DNA from: an uncultured Bacilli bacterium
GTDB taxonomy: Bacteria; Bacillota_I; Bacilli_A; RF39; UBA660
NCBI GenBank assembly: GCA_947585065.1
Contig: CANPWX010000085.1
Span: 1 to 5,155, forward strand
Length of the DNA stretch: 5,155 nt
Direction of reading: 5' to 3'
A program made the translations under genes and the position numbers. The notes beneath the pieces are model-generated. The model was not told the origin of the DNA and did not search any database. It worked only from the letters and a program-made list of their open reading frames with translations. This document shows, piece by piece, positions 1 through 5,155 of the stretch (positions are counted from its first letter, which is position 1; each line of letters starts with the position of its first letter).

Positions 1-1581
1 TATAAAGTTTCTGGTGGACTTCATGGTGTCGGTGCTAGTGTGGTAAATGCTCTTTCTTCTTGGATGAATGTAGTCATTTATAAAGAAGGAAAAATTTGTG
101 AAATTAAATTTAGAGATGGTGGAGTGGTAGATAGTCCTTTAAAACAAATAGGAGAATCGAAAAAAACAGGAACAATTGTAACCTTCTTGCCAGATAAAGA
201 AATTTTTAAAAATTGTAATTTTTCTTTTACAACCATTTGTGAGAGAATGCAAGAAAGTGCTTTCCTTCTTTCTAATGTTACCATTGAAGTAATCGACGAA
301 GAAGACAATTTAAGTGCCAAATATCATTATGAAAATGGAATTGTATCATTTGTAGAATATATGAATGAAAATAAAACAACTCTTCACAAAGTAATTCATT
401 TTGATAATTCAAAAAACGATATTGAAGTCGATATCGCGATGCAATATACGGATAGTTATAATGAACAAATTTTATCCTTTGTAAATAATGTAAAAACAAT
501 AGATGGTGGAACTCATGAAGTTGGGTTTAAAACAGGACTTACCAAAGCATTCAATGATTATGCGAAAAATAATGGAATATTAAAAGGAAAAGATGGATTA
601 GATGGTGGAGATGTAAGAGAAGGATTATCCGCGATTATTTCCGTAAAAATTCCGGAGCACTTATTACAGTTTGAAGGACAAACAAAAGGAAAATTAGGGA
701 CACCAGAAGCAAGAAATGCGGTAGAAAGCGTTACATACGATAATTTAAAATTCTTTTTAGAAGAAAATAAAGAGATAGCTTTAAATATTTTAGAAAAAGC
801 TCAGAAAAGTAAAATGGCCAGAGAAGCAGCTAGAAAAGCAAGAGAACAAGTAAGAAAAGGAACGAGTAAAAACAATAAAGAAAAAATTGTTGGAGGAAAA
901 CTTGTAAAAGCTACAGGAAAGAATTATGCTTTAAATGAACTTTTCTTAGTCGAGGGTGACAGTGCAGGTGGATCAGCAAAAACCTGTCGAAACCGCGAAA
1001 CACAAGCAATATTACCATTAAGAGGTAAAGTATTAAACTGTGAGAAAGCATCTCAAAATGATATTGATGCCAACCAAGAGTTAAAACAAATTGAATATGC
1101 AATTGGAGCAGGATTAGGGCCAAATTTTGATTACAAAGAAAGTAATTATGGCAAAGTAATCATTATGACGGATGCTGATGTCGATGGTTCACACATTCAA
1201 ATTTTACTGATTACATTCTTCTATCGATTTATGAGACCACTGATTGAACAAGGGATGCTTTATATTGCAACACCACCACTTTATTCCATTGAAACTAGTA
1301 AAGGAAAAGAATATATTGCCACAGATGAAGAATTAGCGGAAAGAAAAAAAGGAAAAACAAACTTAAAAGTAGGAAGATTTAAAGGACTAGGTGAAATGGA
1401 TGCCCATGAACTTTATGAAACGACAATGGATCCTCAAAATAGAATTTTACATCGTGTGAATTTAACAGATGCTGCTTTAGCCGAAAAAAGAATTCATGTT
1501 TTAATGGGAGATGAAGTCGCACCAAGAAAAGAATGGATCAACGAAAATGTAGATTTTACATTAGAAGATGATTTTAGATAA
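1..1581 (+). CDS. parE: DNA topoisomerase IV subunit B (ParE), 5'-truncated by window edge
   Basis: ParE is the ATPase subunit of topoisomerase IV, which with ParC decatenates daughter chromosomes and relaxes supercoils. The frame is open from base 1, so the 526 visible residues lack the true N-terminus, perhaps 110-130 residues by comparison with ParE proteins of about 650 aa. Visible residues 5-11 are the ATP-loop motif GGLHGVG, and the GTxVxF strand that closes the GHKL ATPase domain is at 57-62. The transducer domain carries the QTK loop at 227-229, with the ATP-contacting lysine K229. The TOPRIM domain shows EGDSAGG (318-324), PLRGK (339-343) and DADVD (391-395), so metal ligands E318, D391 and D393 are intact. 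KGLGEM (461-466) marks the C-terminal part. The sequence LLQFEGQTKGKLG is ParE-like rather than GyrB-like, and the ParC partner downstream agrees. A GTG at 40 is an internal valine, not a start. The stop is TAA. Confidence 0.96.
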   Translation, partial: YKVSGGLHGVGASVVNALSSWMNVVIYKEGKICEIKFRDGGVVDSPLKQIGESKKTGTIVTFLPDKEIFKNCNFSFTTICERMQESAFLLSNVTIEVIDEEDNLSAKYHYENGIVSFVEYMNENKTTLHKVIHFDNSKNDIEVDIAMQYTDSYNEQILSFVNNVKTIDGGTHEVGFKTGLTKAFNDYAKNNGILKGKDGLDGGDVREGLSAIISVKIPEHLLQFEGQTKGKLGTPEARNAVESVTYDNLKFFLEENKEIALNILEKAQKSKMAREAARKAREQVRKGTSKNNKEKIVGGKLVKATGKNYALNELFLVEGDSAGGSAKTCRNRETQAILPLRGKVLNCEKASQNDIDANQELKQIEYAIGAGLGPNFDYKESNYGKVIIMTDADVDGSHIQILLITFFYRFMRPLIEQGMLYIATPPLYSIETSKGKEYIATDEELAERKKGKTNLKVGRFKGLGEMDAHELYETTMDPQNRILHRVNLTDAALAEKRIHVLMGDEVAPRKEWINENVDFTLEDDFR

Positions 1582-1604
1582 AATAAAAGGATCAAGAAAA
1601 GAAT

Positions 1605-1613
1605 AGGATGTGA
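1605..1613 (+). promoter_or_regulatory. Ribosome binding site of parC
   Basis: The sequence AGGATGTGA ends four bases before the parC ATG, and its AGGA core lies nine bases upstream of that ATG. It sits in the 36-base gap after the parE stop and supports the ATG at 1618 as the start. I see no terminator in this gap, so parC is probably translated from the same transcript as parE. Confidence 0.7.
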
Positions 1614-1617
1614 ATAC

Positions 1618-4101
1618 ATGGCAAAGAAAAAGCTCGAAAAATCAATAATAGAAAAAATCTATGATTATAGTTTAGAAGAATTAATGGAAACTGGTTTTGC
1701 AAGATATTCAAAAGAAATTATTCAAGAACGTGCATTACCAGATGTAAGAGATGGATTAAAACCAGTTCAAAGACGTATTTTATATGCAATGGATTTATTT
1801 CATTATACACATGATAAACCTCATCGAAAAAGTGCAAAAGCAGTAGGAGATATCATGGGAAATTTCCATCCACATGGCGATTCTTCCATTTATGATGCAA
1901 TGATTCGAATGAGTCAAAAATGGAAAATGAGAGAAGTCTTTATTGATATTCATGGTAACAATGGTTCCATAGATGGCGATGGCCCAGCAGCAATGCGTTA
2001 TACAGAGGCTAGACTCTCCAAAATAGCAGAGACAATGATGGATTCCATTAAAAAAAATACAGTAGAAATGACTTATAATTTTGATGATACCGAATTAGAG
2101 CCTACTGTTCTTCCCGCATCTTTTCCAAACTTACTAGTGAATGGTTCAACAGGTATTTCAGCCGGATATGCGACAAATATTCCTACCCATAATTTAAGTG
2201 AAGTAATTGATGCTACCATTAAAAGAATTGACGAGCCAAACAGTAAACTAGAAAGTATTATGAAGATAATTCCAGGGCCAGATTTTCCAACTGGTGGAGT
2301 GATTGAAGGAAAAGAAGGAATCAAAGAAGCATACACAACTGGCAAAGGAAAAGTTGTAGTCGCATCTAAAACAGAAATCATCGACACCGGAAATAAAAAG
2401 CAAATTATCATCGAATCCATTCCTTATGAAGTGATTAAAGAACAATTAATTAAAAAAATAATTGATATTAAAGTAGATAAAAAAATTGAAGGAATGAATG
2501 ATGTTACTGATGAATCAGATGCCGAAAATATGGCACGCATAGTAATTGATTTAAAGAAAGAAGCAAATGCAAAACTAGTATTAAATTATTTACTTAAAAA
2601 TACAGATTTACAAATCAATTACAATTTTAACATGGTAGCAATTGTAAATAGAAGACCAAAATTAGTTGGGTTATTAGATATTTTAGATGCGTTCATTGAA
2701 CATCAAAAAACAGTAATAAAAAGAAGATGTGAATTTGATCTCAATAAAGCAAAACTAGATTATCATATTTTAGAAGGTTTAATAAAGGCAATTAGTATTT
2801 TAGATCAAGTAATCGCGACGATTCGTTCTAGTAAAAATAAAGCTGATGCAATCGATAATTTATGTAAAAGTTATGAATTTACATATGAACAAGCAAAAGC
2901 CATTGTCGAATTACAATTATATCGTTTAACTAATACGGATATTGAAGAAATTAAACGGAATATGGAAGAATTAGAGAAGAATATGAATATTTGGACTCAA
3001 ATTTTAAATAATGAGGAAGCATTAAAACACGTAATGAAAACAGAATTAAAACTGATAAAAAAAGAATATGGAAATCCACGTCGTACAGAGATTAAAGATG
3101 AAGTAACAGAAATAAAAATTGATATGAAAAGTATGATTCCAAAAGAAAAAGTAGTTGTTTTAATAACTCATGAAGGTTATATAAAAAGAGTAAGTAACAA
3201 AGCCTATTTGGCAAATACAGAAATACCAGCTATGAAACCAGGCGATTATATGGCTCATTTATTTGATGTCACAACTCAAGATCATATAATTCTATTTACA
3301 AATTTAGGAAATTATATTTTCTTGCCAGTTCATAAAATTCCAGAAGCAAAATGGAAAGATTTAGGAAAACATATTAATAATATTGTGACTTTAAATCCAG
3401 AAGAAAAGATTGTGGATTCATTCATCTATAATCCAAAAGAGGAAATTGTATCCATTACAAAATTAGGAATGATAAAAAGAACAAAAGCCAAAGACTTTGA
3501 AGCTTCCAGAACGAATAAAGCTATGACAGCTATGAAATTAAAAGAAAAAGATGAGGTAATATCTGTTTGTCTTGCTCATGAAAATTTATTAGTAGTAACA
3601 AAAAATGGCTATTATTGTAAATTCCATAAATTAGAAGTACCATTAGTAGGTGTACGAGGGTCCGGAGTAAAAGGAATCTCTTTAAAAGAAGATGAAGTTC
3701 TTAAAGTAATTGACTTACAAAAAGAAGAATATTTAACCATATTCACGAATCAGAAAACTGCCAAAAGAGTAAAAACAATCGATTTAGAAGAAACAGGCCG
3801 AGCAAAAAGAGGAAATACTTTAATGAAAAAAGTAAAAAGTACAAATTATGAAATTCAAAGTATTTTTGCAAGTGATGCCAAAAGTATTTTAACAAATATG
3901 GTGGAAGATCATTCCATCGATATTAAAAATAGTGAAATTCCAATTATGGATTTAATGAGTACAGGATCTACAATTACAAAAAAGGTACTTACAGATTCAT
4001 TTATTAAAGTAGAACTAGTTGGTTTAGAAGAACAGGAAGAAACGCCTCCTGTAGAAGAACAAACTCAAATAGAATTTCAATTAGATGATTTTAAATTATA
4101 G
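1618..4101 (+). CDS. parC: DNA topoisomerase IV subunit A (ParC)
   Basis: ParC cuts and rejoins the gate DNA segment for topoisomerase IV. At 827 aa it is slightly longer than Bacillus ParC (about 806). The N-terminal winged-helix/breakage-reunion domain runs to about residue 360. It contains ALPDVRDGLKPVQRR near residues 39-53, the quinolone region HPHGDSSIYDA (84-94), and AMRYTEA with R127 and the catalytic tyrosine Y128. S89 and D93 match the positions of S80 and E84 in Staphylococcus aureus GrlA. They look like unmutated residues, since aspartate is also wild type at this position in Streptococcus. Residues of roughly 365-490 are rich in charged heptad-like helices, the usual coiled-coil arm. 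The beta-pinwheel C-terminal domain covers about 512-801. It lacks the QRRGGKG box of GyrA and has only a degenerate GRAKRGN (727-733), like Bacillus ParC, which rules out GyrA. An acidic tail (804-827) ends in QLDDFKL. The stop is TAG. Confidence 0.97.
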   Translation: MAKKKLEKSIIEKIYDYSLEELMETGFARYSKEIIQERALPDVRDGLKPVQRRILYAMDLFHYTHDKPHRKSAKAVGDIMGNFHPHGDSSIYDAMIRMSQKWKMREVFIDIHGNNGSIDGDGPAAMRYTEARLSKIAETMMDSIKKNTVEMTYNFDDTELEPTVLPASFPNLLVNGSTGISAGYATNIPTHNLSEVIDATIKRIDEPNSKLESIMKIIPGPDFPTGGVIEGKEGIKEAYTTGKGKVVVASKTEIIDTGNKKQIIIESIPYEVIKEQLIKKIIDIKVDKKIEGMNDVTDESDAENMARIVIDLKKEANAKLVLNYLLKNTDLQINYNFNMVAIVNRRPKLVGLLDILDAFIEHQKTVIKRRCEFDLNKAKLDYHILEGLIKAISILDQVIATIRSSKNKADAIDNLCKSYEFTYEQAKAIVELQLYRLTNTDIEEIKRNMEELEKNMNIWTQILNNEEALKHVMKTELKLIKKEYGNPRRTEIKDEVTEIKIDMKSMIPKEKVVVLITHEGYIKRVSNKAYLANTEIPAMKPGDYMAHLFDVTTQDHIILFTNLGNYIFLPVHKIPEAKWKDLGKHINNIVTLNPEEKIVDSFIYNPKEEIVSITKLGMIKRTKAKDFEASRTNKAMTAMKLKEKDEVISVCLAHENLLVVTKNGYYCKFHKLEVPLVGVRGSGVKGISLKEDEVLKVIDLQKEEYLTIFTNQKTAKRVKTIDLEETGRAKRGNTLMKKVKSTNYEIQSIFASDAKSILTNMVEDHSIDIKNSEIPIMDLMSTGSTITKKVLTDSFIKVELVGLEEQEETPPVEEQTQIEFQLDDFKL

Positions 4102-4108
4102 AAAGAGT

Positions 4109-4143
4109 AAACTTCATTCAAAACAAAAATGAAGTTTTTCTTT
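4109..4143 (+). terminator. Intrinsic terminator of parE-parC
   Basis: A perfect 10-bp stem is formed by AAACTTCATT (4109-4118) and AATGAAGTTT (4128-4137) around a 9-base loop. The T-run TTTTTCTTT (4135-4143) begins within the stem's right arm. The hairpin starts eight bases after the parC stop codon. This is a typical rho-independent terminator, so transcription of the topoisomerase operon should end here and ylbD should need its own promoter. I see no comparable T-run for the minus strand. Confidence 0.88.
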
Positions 4144-4151
4144 AAGTTTCT

Positions 4152-4180
4152 ATATTAAAAATATGGGTTCCACATAAAAT
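4152..4180 (+). promoter_or_regulatory. Candidate promoter of the ylbD-ylbE operon (sigma-E-like)
   Basis: Between the parC terminator and ylbD there are only about 54 bases, so a promoter is expected here. The best -10 candidate is CATAAAAT (4173-4180), which differs by one base from the Bacillus sporulation sigma-E -10 consensus CATACAAT. Upstream lies ATATTA (4152-4157), resembling the sigma-E -35 core ATATTT, with 15 bases between the two, close to the usual 14. The same stretch contains TAAAAT (4175-4180), a fair sigma-A -10, but no good TTGACA-like element lies 16-18 bases upstream. AT-rich DNA gives many chance matches, so this is tentative. Confidence 0.3.
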
Positions 4181-4185
4181 ATAGT

Positions 4186-4191
4186 AGGTGA
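4186..4191 (+). promoter_or_regulatory. Ribosome binding site of ylbD-like gene
   Basis: AGGTGA ends six bases before the ATG at 4198. It is a strong Shine-Dalgarno match at ideal spacing and fixes this start. Confidence 0.75.
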
Positions 4192-4197
4192 TTTTTA

Positions 4198-4566
4198 ATG
4201 GATAAAAAAGAAGAATTCAAAACATTTGCAAGGCTTCATCCAGAACTGATAAACTATGTAAAAAATGGAGATATGACTTGGCAAAAATTTTATGAAATTT
4301 ATGATATTTATGGAACACAGGATAGTGCATGGCAAAATTATTTCCAAGTAGTAGATAATTCTGTTTCCGAAACAAAAGATGCAGTGGGAACTATTACAAA
4401 TAAAATCAGAAATATTGATATGAATTCTATTCAAGAACATATTAAAACTGCTCAAAAAGCTTTAAATTTAGTAAGTGAATTAACTGGAAAAAATGAAACA
4501 ACTTCTCCTTTAACCGCGAGTATTCCAAAAGTTCCGAGACCAATTAATCATTTTTTTGAGGACTAG
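4198..4566 (+). CDS. ylbD: YlbD-like protein (putative spore coat protein family)
   Basis: This is a 122-aa soluble protein with no signal peptide or membrane segment. Residues 6-45 look like the conserved N-terminal part of YlbD. They read EFKTFARLHPELI, then a short basic/acidic turn, then TWQKFYEIYDIYG and a second tryptophan (W28 and W45). Bacillus YlbD is about 130 aa and annotated as a putative coat protein, but to my knowledge its function is not established. Residues 50-95 are predicted helical by composition (many K, E, N, Q and I), and the tail (about 100-122) is proline-containing and probably flexible, ending HFFED. The next gene resembles YlbE, the neighbour of ylbD in Bacillus, which supports the assignment more than the sequence alone. 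It begins a two-gene operon after the parC terminator and ends with TAG. The assignment rests on remembered family patterns, so a profile search is needed to confirm it. Confidence 0.72.
   Translation: MDKKEEFKTFARLHPELINYVKNGDMTWQKFYEIYDIYGTQDSAWQNYFQVVDNSVSETKDAVGTITNKIRNIDMNSIQEHIKTAQKALNLVSELTGKNETTSPLTASIPKVPRPINHFFED
4558..4562 (+). promoter_or_regulatory. Ribosome binding site of ylbE-like gene, inside ylbD
   Basis: GAGGA lies in the last codons of the ylbD-like gene, seven bases before the ATG at 4570. The ylbD stop (4564-4566) falls between this site and the start, so translation of the two genes is probably coupled. Confidence 0.7.
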
Positions 4567-4569
4567 TAT

Positions 4570-4791
4570 ATGGAATTAGAATTACAAAAAGAATTAATAG
4601 AGAATAAAAAAATGTATCAACATTTAAAAGAAAATTCTTATTATTTTAAATACTTAAATCGAGATGCTAGATTTTATAAAGATTTTACGGAAAAAATGAA
4701 AGAATTATATCATGAAAGAACAACGGATAAAATAAGTGATGCGATTGATAATATGGATTTAATTAGTAATGTTTTGATGGCATTTAAATAA
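4570..4791 (+). CDS. ylbE: YlbE-like small protein
   Basis: This is a 73-aa cytoplasmic protein with no signal peptide or membrane segment, close to the 70-80 aa of the YlbE-like family. The segment at residues 19-32 (LKENSYYFKYLNRD) matches the family pattern of an LRENP-type helix followed by WYR.LSRNP. The next part (residues 34-51, FYKDFTEKMKELYHE and on) corresponds to the family's helix with a conserved aromatic-Tyr/Phe-rich core. The C-terminal helix ends in LISNVLMAFK, like the methionine-rich end of YlbE. It starts three bases after the ylbD stop, the same order as in Bacillus. The function is unknown; the fixed pairing suggests that the two products act together. The stop is TAA, and a hairpin follows 13 bases later. 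Confidence 0.72.
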   Translation: MELELQKELIENKKMYQHLKENSYYFKYLNRDARFYKDFTEKMKELYHERTTDKISDAIDNMDLISNVLMAFK

Positions 4792-4804
4792 TTTAGAAGT
4801 GTGA

Positions 4805-4847
4805 GGCATTTAATCTTTCTTTGAAAGATCAAGTGCCATTTTAATTT
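4805..4847 (+). terminator. Long hairpin with T-rich tail after ylbE, probable terminator
   Basis: The arms 4805-4819 and 4823-4837 form a 15-position stem, GGCATTTAATCTTTC against GAAAGATCAAGTGCC, around a TTT loop. Thirteen positions are Watson-Crick, one is a G-U wobble (T4809-G4833) and one is an A-C mismatch (A4812-C4830). It is followed by ATTTTAATTT (4838-4847). The tail is less uniform than at the parC terminator, so termination may be partial. The position just after ylbE fits the end of the ylbD-ylbE operon. Confidence 0.72.
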
Positions 4848-4908
4848 AAGAATGCCGAGTAAGACAATAAACAAACCAAGCTTTGAAATATTCATAAATG
4901 ATTTTTCC

Positions 4909-4937
4909 TTGTATTATAAAGTAATATTTGATAAAAT
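4909..4937 (+). promoter_or_regulatory. Candidate sigma-A-type promoter of the AAA-ATPase-like gene
   Basis: TTGTAT (4909-4914) and TAAAAT (4932-4937) are separated by 17 bases. The -10 matches the consensus at five of six positions, while the -35 matches only at TTG. It lies 24 bases upstream of the ATG and downstream of the ylbE hairpin, the place where a promoter for a separate unit should be. The flanking DNA is very AT-rich, so this is plausible but weak. Confidence 0.38.
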
Positions 4938-4950
4938 TAATTTAAGAAAA

Positions 4951-4955
4951 GAGGA
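4951..4955 (+). promoter_or_regulatory. Ribosome binding site of the AAA-ATPase-like gene
   Basis: GAGGA is six bases before the ATG at 4962, within the purine-rich stretch AAGAAAAGAGGAAA. It supports this start codon. Confidence 0.75.
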
Positions 4956-4961
4956 AACTTT

Positions 4962-5155
4962 ATGAATTTAAAAAAAATACCAATAGGTAAAGATAATTTT
5001 CAAGATTTAATGAATGATGGCTGCTATTATGTAGATAAAACTATGGCTATTGAAGAACTATTAGATAAGGGTAGTTCAGTGGTATTATATCCAAGACCAA
5101 GAAGATTTGGAAAAAGTTTGTTTATTTCGATGTTAGAAAATTTTTTTGATATAGA
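4962..5155 (+). CDS. AAA-ATPase-like protein (often fused to a PD-(D/E)XK nuclease-like domain), 3'-truncated
   Basis: Only 64 codons and two bases are visible before the window ends, with no in-frame stop. The N-terminus is characteristic of the AAA-ATPase-like family (Pfam PF09820). IPIGKDNFQDL (6-16) is followed by YYVDKT (22-27) and the degenerate P-loop YPRPRRFGKSL (43-53), where G50, K51 and S52 would bind nucleotide phosphate, then FISMLENFFD (54-63). Full-length members are usually about 500-600 aa and carry a C-terminal PD-(D/E)XK nuclease-like domain (PF08011, formerly DUF1703). That half would lie outside this window, so its presence is inferred. The family is abundant and often multicopy in gut anaerobes; its role is not known. 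The gene seems to have its own promoter and ribosome binding site and to be unrelated to the upstream operons. Confidence 0.88.
   Translation, partial: MNLKKIPIGKDNFQDLMNDGCYYVDKTMAIEELLDKGSSVVLYPRPRRFGKSLFISMLENFFDI

Noticed and set aside
40..1581. GTG at 40 as the start of the topoisomerase subunit
   Set aside because: It lies inside the conserved GGLHGVGxSVVNALS motif and the frame is open back to base 1, so it is an internal valine of a truncated gene.
2073..2420. Minus-strand open frame of 115 codons inside parC
   Set aside because: It is wholly antisense to a conserved catalytic region, has hydrophobic low-complexity content and no ribosome binding site or family resemblance that I can see.
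1..4101. Assignment of the pair as gyrB-gyrA
   Set aside because: The QTKGKLG context is ParE-like, the second protein has no QRRGGKG GyrA box, and its C-terminal domain resembles Bacillus ParC.
4180..4185. TATAGT as a -10 for ylbD
   Set aside because: Transcription would start within or just after the ribosome binding site, leaving no usable leader.
4195..4455. Minus-strand open frame antisense to the ylbD-like gene
   Set aside because: The product is rich in F, I, N, C and H, as expected from reversed AT-rich coding DNA; the plus-strand gene has a strong ribosome binding site and a family match.
4883..4888. TTGAAA as a -35 element for the last gene
   Set aside because: It is a good hexamer, but the TATTAT and TATAAA candidates downstream are 23 and 26 bases away, too far for a sigma-A promoter.
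4819..4888. Direct repeat CTTTGAAA (4819-4826 and 4881-4888)
   Set aside because: Eight bases in AT-rich DNA, with flanks that do not match; expected by chance.
4710..4895. Minus-strand open frame across the end of ylbE and the hairpin
   Set aside because: It runs through the probable terminator and the ylbE coding end, and shows no recognisable family.

Overview
The window is strongly A+T-rich and gene-dense, and every supportable gene lies on the + strand. It reads as a low-G+C Firmicute of the class Bacilli. The topoisomerase IV genes look like those of Gram-positive Bacilli, and they are followed by a pair resembling ylbD and ylbE, which are adjacent in Bacillus. All seven tryptophan codons in the complete or near-complete genes are TGG and no tryptophan is read from TGA. 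This argues for the standard bacterial code and against a Mycoplasma-type code. The last gene belongs to a family common in gut anaerobes, so an uncultured gut Bacillus relative (Erysipelotrichales or RF39-like) is a reasonable guess, but it cannot be proved from this sequence.

Region 1 (1-4143) is the parE-parC operon. The 5' end of parE is cut off by the window edge. parC follows after a 36-base gap with its own ribosome binding site. The unit closes with a strong intrinsic terminator right after the parC stop. The two products form the A2B2 enzyme topoisomerase IV: ParE supplies the ATPase and TOPRIM metal site, and ParC supplies the DNA-cleaving tyrosine and the DNA-wrapping C-terminal domain. 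Together they unlink replicated chromosomes.

Region 2 (4144-4847) is a small two-gene operon, ylbD-like then ylbE-like, with only three bases between them and the second ribosome binding site inside the first gene. A possible promoter resembling the sporulation sigma-E type precedes it, and a long hairpin followed by a T-rich tail ends it. The function of both proteins is poorly known.

Region 3 (4848-5155) is a short AT-rich gap with a candidate housekeeping-type promoter, then the first 64 codons of an AAA-ATPase-like protein of the family usually joined to a PD-(D/E)XK nuclease-like domain. It appears to be a separate transcription unit and may mark the start of accessory DNA.

I saw no RNA genes, insertion sequences, CRISPR arrays or long repeats. 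No stretch longer than 300 bases lacks a gene. Nothing here amounts to a clearly new system. The points most worth checking are the ylbDE promoter, the hairpin with an alternative pairing partner, the terminal motifs of ParE and ParC, and what lies beyond the right edge.
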